64,000 nt of DNA. It comes from Isoetes taiwanensis (taxonomy: Eukaryota; Streptophyta; Lycopodiopsida; Isoetales; Isoetaceae). The stretch lies in assembly GCA_021234155.1 (NCBI GenBank), contig JAJEKV010000014.1, positions 19,419,513 through 19,483,512 of the forward strand, in the 5' to 3' direction. The notes under the pieces are model-generated. The model worked only from the letters and a program-made list of their open reading frames with translations. It searched no databases and was not told the origin of the DNA. The position numbers were made by a program, and so were the translations under genes. Shown one piece after another: positions 49,450-61,450 of this stretch; position 1 is the first letter of the stretch, and each line of letters begins with the position of its first letter.

Positions 49450-50460
49450 TTTGACGGCTAGGACGGCTTCTTGCTTCTTACACCCCGGATAATTATACCC
49501 CGGATTGGTAGATTCCGGAGCAAAATAAATCGGATTCCAAGATCCCTCGATGTTCTCCACGAGGTCCGTTTGTGCCAGTCTGTTTGTGGCAGCCCTTACC
49601 ACTGTCAGGCCTGATCAGATCATTCGAGCCGTCGCCTGCTGTTGCGGATCTCAGCCGTCGGTTTGCACCCCCCTCCAGAATCCTGTCGAGGCATTCCGAC
49701 TGTTGGGAGCACGGACTGGAGAGCCCTTCTGCCGGGATACCGCAACGGGTGATTCGACCGCCGGTGGCTGCCTCATAGCCGAACCTGGACGACGTGGCGT
49801 CGTTGTCAGTCCGTACTAGACAACGGTCAGGGAATCGCTGACTAGATCGCGATCGTCGACGCGGTCCGGGCATCTCCGCCGTCCGTGCGGTGCCCATGAT
49901 CTGGGATCTCTCCACAACTTTCCCGGGGCATGGTATCCCTCCCACGCGCCGCCTCCCGGCAGATCCCAGGCTCGTGGACTCCGGGGCACACCAGCAGGCA
50001 ATCGTGGCCGTCGAATGTCCGGCACCGCATCCTGCCCATCAGCGGCACGGTCCGGAATCACGGGCCTGTGATTTCGGACCAACGTATCCACACAACGGGA
50101 GCAGTAGAAATATGTGGCTCTGGGATCCCTTACATGCCGAGGAGATTCCTGCGAACGGCCTATCCGGACGGGGATCCATGATCGCGGGACAGATGTCGCG
50201 CTCCTGGCGCCCGGCTTCATTACCGGAATCACCTATGGCTGATTCCGGCGGGCGGCCCAGGCGACCGGCGATCCCGGCTGCTGGGACCAATGTATACGTG
50301 ATCCCGGCGCCAGGATCGCGTATGGTTGATTCCGGCGGGCTGCCAACTCGATGGTCGATCCCGGCTTCTGGGACCAAGGTAGCGATCCTGGCCAGTGGCA
50401 TCGGGCCCCGGAATCACGTATAGTTGATTCCGGCACGATCTTATCCCTTAACCCCGTGAG
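49450..50460. other. GC-rich island with ~90-98-bp tandem repeats
   Basis: Strikingly GC- and CpG-rich in an AT-rich window. GTTGATTCCGGCGGGC-type units recur at 50233, 50321 and about 50419 (spacings near 88 and 98), with GATCCCGGC and GGGACCAA in between. It lies between the 5' end of the cupin gene and the MULE transposase remnant. It may be MULE terminal sequence, captured GC-rich DNA or a CpG-rich promoter. Reading frames here overlap on all strands and look like composition effects. Confidence 0.5.
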
Positions 50461-50699
50461 GGTGCATCCACGCCGTCCATCCAACACGGTTGGCGGACTT
50501 GGGGTTGTGATTGGTCCGAGTGAATAGTGGCACAAGAGCCCAACTATGCCGCAATTACGGGGAAGAGGCTGTTTGGAGATGCGCCTGTGGTTACATGCGC
50601 TTGTCGCGGAATGGTGGAAGTAGAGCGAACGGATGGGCTGGTAATCTACTTTCCCTGGTCCATTTACCGTAAGCAGCACCATTGCTAAGAATTCCAATC

Positions 50700-52535
50700 C
50701 CATGTAGCATCAGGAAATCATCAGGGTGCAGGAGCCTGTGGACGGTTACTTTGATCACAACCAACTCCTATGGAATGCAAAGGAGCATACCCTACCATCC
50801 GGTGTGCCGATGATCGTCATGGTTTGTTGCATTCCCACCGGGCGGGTTTCTGACTTTGTTGCCGATGAGCAAGTTTTCGGAGATTCCCCTTGTAATTTCT
50901 ACCTGAGAAGCAGTGCATCCCAGCGGCATCTAAAACGTCCAACTAAGGACTCATATCTATCAATAAAAAGGTATGGCATGCAGGCTTATTCAAGATGCAA
51001 TGTGATATTTCGTTTGAGATTAATCCTATGAACCCGGCCAGGTATTGTTGTACTTACGGGCCTCAGGACTACTCAACAAACACTCACTTCATTGAAAGCA
51101 TACATCCAGGTTCTGGTAGACGCCGAAGAAGGGTTGAAAGAGGAGAGGGTGTTCGTCGTAGGGGCTGTTGATGCCACTCCACAGTTCGCTAACTCTATCT
51201 CATGCCCAAATGCTGTAAGATCACGTATTACTGGTTCGATCACGTTAACCTGCATGGTGATGTGGCTCACGGCAGGGCACTTGACCTTCAAAAGGGCATG
51301 AGGTTTAGGTTTGCACCACGGATCTCCAAGGAGAAGAAGGAATGGATTCGTCAAAAACTTGTGCGGTACCACATCCCCCTTCCCTCCCCCCCAAGTGTGT
51401 TAAACATGCACGAGGAGAGCTAGAACCTGAAATGCTCTGTGAACAGAAAAGAAAGCTTGAACAGGGATGATATGTTGTACATGTCAGATATCTACAATGT
51501 AGACAAGTCCGTCATGCATGACACTTGGAAATTACACGAGGACCTGCCTACTAGCATCCATATGTGGGCTCGCCTGAATGCGAACAGTGTCTTCGTCCAC
51601 CAACAAGGAGCTTTATTCCAGCTAGGTGTGACGACGCAACTCCAGAAGGAAGCCTTGATCTGGTTTGGGAAGGACAGAGCCATATATATGGACTCTACTT
51701 TCAAGACAAATGACAAAAGGTAATCCTCGGTTAGCGCTCTTAAAATTACCTCAGCTCTTCGTAATTTCACGTTGACGCCCCCTAATTACTTTGCAAGGTA
51801 TTATCTCTTCACCCTAATCGCATTTGATGACCATTGCAATGGGATGCCAGTTGCCTGGGTTATTACCAAAGCCAAACCGATAGTGCAATATCACAGCGGC
51901 TCGTAGCATTGAGGGATGCAGTCCACCTCTGTGATCCAGCTTGGCGATCGTCGTGCTTCATTACAGACGATGCCCATGCTGAAATCAAAGCTTGCGAGAT
52001 GGTGAAGAACTGCCTCATTGCTTGAAATGGAAATCAGTATCTCAAAAATTGTGTTTGATGTTGGTTTTGTTTGTTTTATGTTGCAATGCAGGTGTTCCCC
52101 GAAGTGCCTATTCAAATTTACATTTGGCACGTCAGGAGAGCCTGGTTAAAGTGGTTGTCGAGGAACGTGAGGGAAAAGGAGATCAGAAATAAGATGTTCA
52201 CCGAGCTAGGAGCGATTATGTGTGGGATAGGCAGTCCGCACGTAGGCTTACATGCTAGTCATGACATAGCAGTTTTGGGCGGTGTAGAAAGGGGAAAGCT
52301 AAGGGACAATCACTACGAGGGCGTGTACGAGGAACCCTGCAGAATTGAAGCTACACAGAAGCTTGACGCATTCAAAAACAAGTATGGCACGAGGTTTCCT
52401 AAGTTGAAGGCATACATGAGCAAGGAATGGACGAGAAATATATGTCAGTGGGTGTTGACATTTAGAGTGTACCATCACCCGAACCAGGAGACGAACGCAG
52501 CTATTAAGACGTATCTGTGCCATGAAATATAGTTT
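50700..52535 (+). pseudogene. MULE (Mutator-like) transposase remnant
   Basis: Pieces in order: an upstream segment (50726-51031), a zinc-finger-like region (51202-51423, RISKEKKEWIRQKL), 51439-51723 (ending AIYMDSTFKTND, the first catalytic Asp), an intron 51720-51797 (AAAAG|GTAATC to TTGCAAG|GTATTAT), then YLFTLIAFDDHCNGMPVAWVITK, CFITDDAHAEIKAC (second Asp), and 52071-52532 with IYIWHVRRAWLKW. These are MuDR/FAR1-type MULE signatures. Frameshifts near 51875, a premature stop and missing C-terminal zinc finger make it inactive. Confidence 0.7.
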
Positions 52536-52674
52536 GTTCTTATGTGCTTGTACTATGTACACAATGAAGCTAGTGTTCATGAGCATTTTTGGGTGCTCAC
52601 ATAGCTAGACGTGATATGCACACCTTGTAATGTTTACTTTTGATCAATAATTTCTTTTTCATCTGCGCCGCCCC

Positions 52675-52702
52675 CAAAAAAAAAAAAAAAAAAAAAAAAA
52701 AA
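52675..52702. repeat. Poly(A) tract
   Basis: About 25 A residues preceded by CCGCCCCC, roughly 145 bases after the last MULE frame. Confidence 0.9.
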
Positions 52703-54030
52703 CTAAGTACACAAACATCTATTTTAAACTTCTCCTTCTTTATTTTAGTACAAGGTTGTTGACTATATCAAGGGAACAATCTTGACATCCTATTTAAGGC
52801 AAAATCAAATGGCAAAGAACCATTGACTGCAAGTATTTTTCGTACTTTTTGTTGTTTCAACATTTGGTGTTCATAAAAGTATTTTAATGCTTGTATTTTT
52901 GCTATCTATATATAAATATCTAATGAGGTAAAGAAGAGGAAGATCTGTTGCTAATATTCATTTACGGAAGTTCTAAGAATATTATTATTGTTATAATAGG
53001 ATAATAACAAAAAAGACAATGAAGGGCATGAAGCCAATGCAAATAAGGAGGATTATAAAGATGAGGACGTTAATTGTTAAACCCTTGTTTGGAGCATTTG
53101 TTATGTTGAAAATTCATTGATTATCAATGTAATTACTTTACTTTACTTTTTTGTATCTAAATTAAAATATTTAATATCAAAGGAAGGAAGGAAGGAAGGA
53201 AGGAAGTATATTTTAACGTCCACGGAGGCCAACTGGCCTATGAGACGGTATTACAATATAGCGAAAAGTTTTCAAGCACAAAATAAAACCACAAGAACCC
53301 TGTACAATGTGTCTCTACCACATCAAAGCAAAAAGTATCTCCATGCTTCCAAAATAGCTATTCTTTAGAGACAAAAGCTATCACAAAGGCTATTATTGAT
53401 TGTATTATAATGAATGGACTATATCTATCCTTTTGTTACTAGCTTGCCATGATGTCGATGGAGTGTGACTGTTTCATAGTGAATGAACTATAGCTATTAT
53501 TTTATCACTACCTTGCATAATTTTGGTGCAATGTTGTTTGAATGGGCTTTATTTCTTATTTATTTATCACAATATTGTTAAAATATTGTCACAAGTTTAA
53601 TATTTTCTAAACTACTATATAGGTTGAAATTGACGTTACGTCAACTTTGTGACAAAAAATTAAAACCACAATCTTGACACAATGTTTGACACTATTGTGG
53701 GGTGATTGTGACAAATGATCACGACAAGTATAGCATCAAGATTGTCACAATAATTGGGGTTTGACAGGTTCTGCTTGTGTCAAAAACTTTGATGTTATAC
53801 TTGACACTATAGGTCTCCTTCTCCTATAATTGGAAGGCAGAGATAATCTTGCGGAATACTTGGTCAAAATGGCCTAACTTTACCAACAAGAGTGCCTTAA
53901 TGGCCCGGCCATTGTCAATTCCGGACTATCCTAGGAAATGGCAAAGGGTATAGGGTTCATAATGGTTTACCTTCATACATAAATTGTACATATGTTGCTC
54001 AACCATATAGGTCAAGAATGATACAACAAT
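52703..54030. other. No gene seen; short repeats
   Basis: Contains (AAGG)n at about 53180-53205 and, at 53560-53820, many copies of TTGTCACA/TGTGACAA and TTGACAC on both strands, plus the palindrome TTGACGTTACGTCAA near 53630. This clustering suggests a decayed inverted-repeat element. Confidence 0.35.
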
Positions 54031-54034
54031 GTCA

Positions 54035-54310
54035 TGAACCGCATATTCTCGATATAGAAGGATCTAAACTACTCTTGCCATTCTGAAGAGACATTTTTAT
54101 TGGCCTAAACATGAATGGGATATCAAGAATTATGTAAAAGATTGTACCATTTGACGACAAATGAAAACTTGTACTACAATTCTTGAGAAATCTTGGAATG
54201 ACAATACTATGGACTTCATCCAAGAATTGTCGAAATCAACTCATAAGAACAACCAAATCTGGATATTTGTAGCAAGTTGTCTAAACATGTTCACTTTATT
54301 CCAAGTAAAT
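54035..54310 (+). pseudogene. Ty3/gypsy integrase fragment
   Basis: In one frame (with stops) the sequence reads TLAILKRHFYWPKHEWDIKNYVKDCT, then MDFIQELS and IWIFVASCLNMFTLF. This is the zinc-binding and core start of a plant Ty3/gypsy integrase. Only about 90 residues remain and no LTRs were found. Confidence 0.5.
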
Positions 54311-54360
54311 TGAGTATGACAACCCCTTAGAAAAACATGCTTCTTATGAAGGGAATATTC

Positions 54361-54690
54361 TAGATTCATGGAATGCCTGATAATGTGATGAAGCTTGATG
54401 TGCATCATATGGACGTAAAAACGACATTCTTAAATGCTGGCTTGCAAGAAGAAATTTACATGAGACAAGCTCCAGGATTTGAAGAAGGAAAAGATATGGT
54501 TTGGAAGCTAAAACGAGCAGTTTATGGTTTAGACAAGCACCTAGAGAATGATACAGATGCATGGATAAGTATTTAAGAAAACAAGGGTTTGGAAAGCTTA
54601 ATAGAGGCGGGAATATATACATGATGAGACATAAAGGTAAATTTTGCATTATGACATTATATGTAGATGATCCCATCGATCCGAGACATC
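54361..54690 (+). pseudogene. Ty1/copia reverse transcriptase, 5' part
   Basis: VHHMDVKTTFLNAGLQEEIYM and VWKLKRAVYGL are copia RT motifs. After a frameshift near 54540 the frame continues RQAPRE, then MTLYVDD, the catalytic motif. It is cut there by the insertion at 54695 and resumes after 55600. Confidence 0.7.
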
Positions 54691-54694
54691 AGAT

Positions 54695-55600
54695 TGCCAT
54701 TCTAGAATGGGGCGAGCATGCATGTCTTGCATGCATGCATGCGGCGCATGCCCTTTCTGGTTGGGAGATCGCTATTTCAGGCGCGGTTATGCATCAACGT
54801 CTCATCGGCGCTTCCTCTTCTCTCTCAGCAGTACCTTATTCTCTTTTCTTTGAACCCACCCTCCCCCCTTCTTTGTTTAATGTATTTGTCGCCGGGGCAC
54901 GCTGCGACCAAAATTCTCTATTTGAAGAGGTTTTTGTTTTATTGTCGCGTGGCACGCGTGATCAGCCCCTCCACTCTTGGAGGTTTGTTTTGTCTCGTTT
55001 TTTGTGTTGGTGATATGCGTGTAGGGTTGGCGAGCGGCAAGAATCGCTTTCGACTTCTCCATTCGTGGGTTTTGGGAGCCGATTTCTTCGCCTTTACGTT
55101 TGTCCAAGCCCCTTGCCGAAGGCTTATCACTAGGGTTTTTCCTCGAAAACCCGAAAGGGTGGGGTTTTTTAATCCCGGTGATAAGCTTTCGGCAGGTACA
55201 CAAGCCAAACATCTATTAGCATTGTATTTTATGGGGTCCAAATTATATAATTGGATATTCCCTTTATTTTTCATGGGTAGTTCGCATGTGTGCGACTACC
55301 CACTATCCACCATTGTAGAAAATCTGCTGAGATGAATGAGAAGCCTAGCGGGCGGCGCTTCCTCTTCTCTCTCAGCAGTACCTTATTCTCTTTTCTTTGA
55401 ACCCATGCAGGGGAGGGGCTTCTCCCTGCTTGGTTTGGCCAATTTGGCATTTCTTTCATGCTGTGGCATGTCCTTTCTCGGCTTTGACTCTTCTTTAGCC
55501 TTCATCCTGTGACCTTCGTCCTCGATCCCAGTTTTGTTAAGGAAGTCCTTTGGTATTCGGGCGGTTTGTTGGTTTCATGCGAGCCCCATTCTAGAATTGC
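54695..55600. mobile_element. 906-bp inverted-repeat element nested in copia
   Basis: Terminal inverted repeats of about 24 bases: GCCATTCTAGAATGGGGC at the left (from 54695) and its near complement at the right (55576-55600). The flanking trinucleotide ATT on both sides could be the target duplication. It contains a roughly 53-bp direct repeat (54809-54862 and 55352-55406, starting GCGCTTCCTCTTCTC) and an inner inverted repeat (55115-55195, GCCGAAGGCTTATCAC against GTGATAAGCTTTCGGC). No transposase is present, so it is non-autonomous. Confidence 0.6.
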
Positions 55601-56560
55601 ATTATGACAACAAACTGCATGCAGTATTTGGAAAAATGCAAAGAAAAACTGAAACAAAAATTTAAAATGATAGACCTTGGAGAATTAAAAAAGTTCACAG
55701 GAATTGAAATGGACAGAGATAAAGAAAGTAGAATGCTTAAACCATATCAACCAAGAAACATAGCATGATAAAAAGGTTTGGGCTAGAAAACGCAAATCAC
55801 GTAAATACTCCTATTAAAGCAGGATATAAAATTTCAGCTGATCTATGTGCATCGTCAGAATATGAAAAGAAAGAAATGGAGAATATTCCCTACAAAGAAC
55901 TTATTGGGTGTCTTCTTTATATAACAAACTGCACTCGTCCAGATATTTCATGCGTAGTAAATTTGTTAAGCAGATATAATAACAATCCAGGGGAAGCACA
56001 CTGGATTGCAGCTAAAAGGATTCTAAGATATTTAAAAGGCACTAAGGATCAGGGGATTACGTTCAACTCAGATAACCTAAATGTATTTGCATACTCAGAT
56101 GTAAACTGGGCAGGAGATCTTGATGCTAGAAGATCCACTTCAGGCTATGCTTTGATTCTTGTAGGAGGAACAATATCATGGAGAAGCAAAAAACAATCAG
56201 TTGTTGCCATGTCATCTGCCGAAGCAGAATATTCAGCATCTTCATTAGCCGCTAAAAAAATTATTTGAATAAGGAGATTGTAACAGAGATGGGCATACCA
56301 CAAACTAATCCTAAAGTCCTTTTAATCGGCAGTTTAAGTTGCATTGCTATAGCAAGAAAGTCTATGCATCATGAAAGAACTAAACATATTGAATTGCATA
56401 TTCATTTTATACGAGATCTTATTGGGAAAAATGAAATTGTCATGCAATATGCGGAAACATCGTATCAAGCAGCATATCTATTTACTAAATCCATGACATA
56501 ATGAAAGTTAGTGTTATTCAAAGAAATTCTTGGTATTAACTAATGTGGGATGAAGGGAAA
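55601..56560 (+). pseudogene. Ty1/copia reverse transcriptase C-terminal part and RNase H
   Basis: After the insertion: FKMIDLGELKKFTGIEMD, then 55765-56268 with LIGCLLYITNCTRPDISCVVNLLSRY, RILRYLKGTKDQGI, YSDVNWAGDLDARRSTSGY and MSSAEAEY. 56265-56501 holds the end of RNase H (SMHHERTKHIELHIHFIRD). Stops and frameshifts near 55765 and 56268 inactivate it. A purine-rich tract follows. Confidence 0.8.
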
Positions 56561-57000
56561 GTGTTGACGTGTCATGCCATATAATGGAAAGGACATAAGG
56601 AAAAGAAAATATTTAAAAAACTTAAGACCATTGGTATTGTTAGAAAATTAAGCGAAAATAAAATAATGATACATGTAGTAGAGCTGCATGTCGGTGGAAA
56701 AACAATATAAAAGAGAATGATCAGAGCAGCCGGACTCATGTGGATTGAGCAGACAATTAATTGCTTTATTGGAGTCGATTGGGCGAGAAAGCCTTCTCGT
56801 GGAGCTCCAATTGTTATGATTTGTGCAAAACCTACAGTAGCGACAACTTGGAATTCGGACTGTACAGTGCAGTGATCAGCGATATCACAGAGTTCTTTGT
56901 ACTGCATAAGCTTTAATTTTAATCTTCAATATTTTACTGCTATGGCTTTACTAGCCAGAGTTGCTGAATTGCAGTGAATCTTGTGCTCTAGCTTTTTCTA
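56549..57000 (+). repeat. Probable 3' LTR of the copia element
   Basis: A polypurine tract GATGAAGGGAAAG (56549-56561) is followed by TGTTGACGTG, a plausible LTR start. The right end was not defined because no second LTR is in the window to compare. Confidence 0.4.
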
Positions 57001-60000
57001 GCTAGAAATCAGCTGTTGCAGTGAATCACTTGACCATGGGCAGTTGGTGAAAGGACCCTGAAATCGATATGTAGTTATGAAGCTTTGAAATCCATATGGA
57101 TGAATGTAGTGATTGTGCAATATATGCATAGCTGGCTGTGATCTCCTGAGCATCTGCAGTGATTGTAAGTTTTTTCTCTATTTCGTGTATTGAATAGATG
57201 GAGTACTATTAAATATACAAGAAATTTATTGCGGCGGCCAAGGTCGCCCTGAACGTTGTTTTTTGTCCAACTTGATGCAACGGAGGCTTTGTTTAAAGTA
57301 AAAAAGGATCCCAGTTCTGGACATGTGAAAAGTGAACTTGGAGAAAAGCATATGGATAGAACATAACTCATTTACCCCGTAGCACATGCACATGCATTAA
57401 TTTGTGCAAACATACTGGCACATGCACCAAGAGAAGGTACATTGTTATACTGTTCCTTTCGAGCATATGCTATGCGTATGGAAGTCCAGCATATGCTTTC
57501 CATCACATCCAACTGCATGACCTTGGTATTATGCACATTGTCATCGTCCAGTTATAACTTACAATTGTTGCCACATGTGCAACCAAGCTCATCGATTTCA
57601 AGTGTAGCAAAGAGTTTTAAAACTTGAGGGAATGCATTAAAATGTGATATTGTAGGATGAAGCGCTGTAGGTTTCTAATATATCATAAAGAAAGCTATTA
57701 GCTTGCATACCACACCCTAAAAATAGGGCGTCAATTTTTCCTTCCCCACCAGCCTTTGCAAAAACCTCCATGAAAAAAGGAATTGCGAAGCACCCAATAT
57801 GTAGCATTATAACAGGGGGTTTTTTTTGTGTTTTTGTACTGTTTTCTCTAAGGTTTTCATATGATTTGATGGCCGTATTCATCCAGGTGTACTAAATAGT
57901 ATTTCTAGAGTGCACCCTTTTGTAAGCCGTTGATTTTAGAAAGGGGGCAAATCCTGTGGTGAATATCCTCCCATTAGTTTAGGGTTTTTTTTAGGGTTGT
58001 TTAGGGTTTTTTTTTAGGTAATCTTCATCCACTAACATGACCATTTAACTATTTCGAACTAACTGTTTATTTTTATTTTCTTTTAAACCTAACGTGACAG
58101 AGGCGGCCTGCAGCTCACGAATCCGTCCTCCAGGCCCAGATCCTACCACAGTACGTGTTTACCTTGATCGATTGCTCTGAGTTAGGGCATTAGGCAATGC
58201 CTTGTATGATGGCGGTCTGTCTTCTGGCATTAGATCCTTAGTGGTATTTGCCTGGAGCTTCAAGTGTGATAATAACGGCTCAAAATCGCCAAGTATGTTG
58301 GAGGAATCGTGCCTATGAATACCGGAGGTAATATGAACAACTCTATTTCTCATCTCTACCTATGTGGAAAAACTGTGGCATCATATGATGCAGCTCCTTC
58401 AAAACTTATTTTCATTGAATGTGAATGAGGTTCACCTAGCGGCAAATAGGCTTGTTTCTGTGGGTAGCTTGAGCTGTTGCATTGCTGCAAGAGTTCGTTG
58501 TAGGCTTCTCTTCAAAATTCGAGGCAGATTTGCAGTTTACAGCTGCCTGGGTTTTAGGTTCAGATCTTCAAAGACATAAATATGATGCATGAACGCTCCC
58601 CCTCAAGGAATGCAAGGTGGAGATGGGCAACCATGGATGATGATGCCACCACTTCCGCAGCGAAAGAATAAATTCATGATGGGTGTGCCGCCACCTCCGC
58701 CGCTGGCACTGTTATACAACAACCTATGATGGGCCAAAGAACAAACGCAAGGTGTGATGCAACCCCACTGTAATGCCTCCCATGCGCCAGCGATAATGCA
58801 GCCCCACCAATCATGCGGTCGATTGATACCACTTTGAGTCGCGAACGACCGCACAAAGGGCAAGTAAGGTTGTAAATTTTGTTATTGGATTTGTTCCCTT
58901 CTTACTCACACCATGAGCTTATTTTTTACGCAATAGACAAGAACTCTAGTAATCTCCACTCTCCCATTTTAGCATGGTTACTTTCGTTTCATTTCAGGCT
59001 TTGTAAAATTTGTAAAGTGCTGCAGATTTAAATTAGTACACCAGGTACGGCGCTATTGAGAGTGAACGGTAAGAATTTTGCCCTCAGAAAAACATCATGG
59101 CATGCACTCGGTGTCCTCTCCTCGTTTGAACCCATTGTATATTTTACTCATCACTTTCCAAAATCGCATTTCAATTTCAAAAGGGGTGATGTCTAAACCT
59201 CTCCAACACTCTAATATCTAGTCGTGTGATCTTGTTTGGTCTTATTAGGTTATGAAGCTCATTTGATCTGTGTTGAAAACCCCATTTGGGCAGCATTGCT
59301 GAATTATGTGCAAGCTGAATTGCTAAGTTAACAAATACGTTTCTATCATCCATGTTCTGATGTGAGTTTTACATTTAAGCTGTCACCATATATTTCTTAG
59401 ATGTTCCGGGGTAAATCTTGTTATTAAAATGGGTAAATCTTGTTATTAAAATGGCATGGCGTGACGCCATGCTTCATATTAGTGTTCTATACAACTAGAA
59501 CAAAACATGGTTACAAGCAGTTACTAAAGATACAAACCTGCCCATTCACTACTTTTTTGCAAGAATCAAAGGTATGCATATCTAATTGTACCCATGTGAT
59601 TTACATGAGCCACCTTCTCATACTTACGATGAGTTGATATGCATATGCTTATGAATGTTTGCCATGGCAAAACAAGCTTGCATTAACACCAGCACATGTT
59701 ACCATATGCACTAGCATATGCGTGACAATGTGCAATTTACAAAGATAATGAATATAATGATTACATAAAATGTACTTATAGTTGTTTGCAGGAAATAATT
59801 TGTTTATCTTGATTTATAGTTGTTTGCAATGGAAATAATTTGTTTCTCTTGATGTTATTATGTTTTTTAGTAATTAATATTTAGGCCCATAAACTTTACT
59901 TATGTTTGCTTTAGTTAGGGCCCGAAGGGCCCAAAATTTTTTTTAATATAACAATCAACACACAACTACCATTAACATTATTAACACAAACCATTGCATT

Positions 60001-60040
60001 TAACACATTTAAATTAAAATCCCCCTTAAACCCCCTTTGG
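57001..60040. other. No gene supported; small repeats
   Basis: A telomere-like cluster of TTTAGGG units lies at 57978-58018. 58590-58730 has a Pro/Met/Gln-rich frame (GQPWMMMPPLPQ) that may be an exon scrap. A 22-base tandem duplication lies at 59409-59453, followed by the hairpin GCATGGCGTGACGCCATGC. A roughly 37-base tandem duplication (TTATAGTTGTTTGCA...) lies at 59775-59851. Confidence 0.35.
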
Positions 60041-60300
60041 TTTGGGTGCATATTCACACGGGGGGTTACGTAGGGCAGCGAGAGCTACAATACATGTACA
60101 AAATTAACACCATTAAGTACATTCTTTCAAACCTTATAGTATTTTACAAACCTCAATATACAGTATACAAAAACTTGTACATGCATACCCCAGAAACGAG
60201 GATTGCTATGTACGGCCCAGATCTTAGAATAAAGGGCAAATATGCCCATCCGACAGCTCTGGTTGCCCGGAGTAACCCCCCGTGTGAATATGCACCCAAA
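60041..60300. mobile_element. 260-bp MITE with 29-bp perfect terminal inverted repeats
   Basis: The left end 60041-60069 (TTTGGGTGCATATTCACACG...) is the exact complement of the right end 60272-60300. Similarity continues inward for about 20 more bases (TAGGGCAGCGAGAGCT against the complement of AGCTCTGGTTGCCCGGA). No coding capacity and no clear target duplication. Confidence 0.75.
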
Positions 60301-61050
60301 ATAGCAAGAAACACTCAAGCTCTTATCACATGGCAAATTATACCATTTCTTATACAATACTGTACCGAAATCATAGTCCCCACCATTGCCAGAACACCCT
60401 CCCCAACCCCAAAACGAAAATAGCATACTATATCATTGTTATGTTTTCTGTCAAAATCCCAAATGTCGGAAGGCAAAGTCAATTGTGTGGAAGGCATTGT
60501 GAAAGCATCAGCCATTGGCCTCCTTTTTATAAAAGGGACTTGCATCCCAGCAAACATTTTCAAGTTTCCGGCAAGAGGAACAGTTACTTCTGCTTTATCT
60601 TATGTCTATTTCTTTATTGTTGATGCAATGGCCTTGCATTTGAGGTGGGCCACATTAAATTTATGAAATAATGTGCTTGGAAGGATATTTTTACCATTTT
60701 AAGTAAGGTTTCGTGTTGTCGAAGTTCAACTGTATGGCAAATTATTGGTTTCTATCTTGCCACATGCCATGGCGTCTATACTCATGATTTGCCTTGTGGC
60801 TTTATACATGTTTGAGAAGAGGAGATCGATGGGCAATTAGGCAATTTCGTTCAAGATTGCTAGGTTATTTTACTACCGAAGTAGCTTTGCTTAAGGTTTT
60901 TCTGTGTGCCTCGGCCAGAGATGGCTGGTCTAGGCTGGTTGTACTCGTCCGGAATTTGGCAGGGAGCAAGGAGGTAAGCAGCGAAATCCTCTGTATCCAA
61001 GATCTGGCTGGTAGTACTTGTATAAAACGATGGATTTGAAATGATTTTTA
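60301..61050. other. No gene seen
   Basis: Only short overlapping frames on both strands with no recognisable domain. Confidence 0.4.
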
Positions 61051-61450
61051 GGCGTCGATCTAGCCTGGCTATGGCAGCCGCGGAGGATTATGGGCATTTG
61101 TGGGTTCAAATCCCATTGTAGTTCATGCAGACAAGCTTTCTCGTGGCTACCCAATCCCTATTGATGGGAACCCCTGCGATGTGGCGATCCTGCCAGGCAC
61201 AGATCCGGTGGCCCAGGTCTTACCCAGGCCAACCGTTAACGCTGCAGGAGCAGTCCGATGGTGGGTGCAGCAAATTTATTGGCAGAGATGATGACAATGG
61301 ACCCAAGAATGCAGAGCGTTTTTATCTGAAAGATAAGTGGGGGCTACCGGAATGTAGGTTGTGTCCTGGATGAATGCAGGGATTGGGAGGGCTGTGAGAA
61401 GGCAGAAGGCTCTACCCGTTTATTGTGCCGCGAGGCCATGGTCATCACTG
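61051..61450 (+). mobile_element. Possible tRNA-derived SINE
   Basis: TAGCCTGGCTATGG (61061-61074) resembles a pol III box A, and GGTTCAAATCC (61103-61113) is a good box B, about 40 bases apart. The segment cannot be folded into a tRNA. A GC-richer body follows to a T-rich stretch near 61450. No target duplication was recognised, so the right end is approximate. Confidence 0.35.

Noticed and set aside
49550-50703. Multiple overlapping long frames in the GC-rich island
   Set aside because: Frames are open on most strands because stop codons are rare in GC-rich DNA; sequences are Pro/Arg/Gly-rich without domains.
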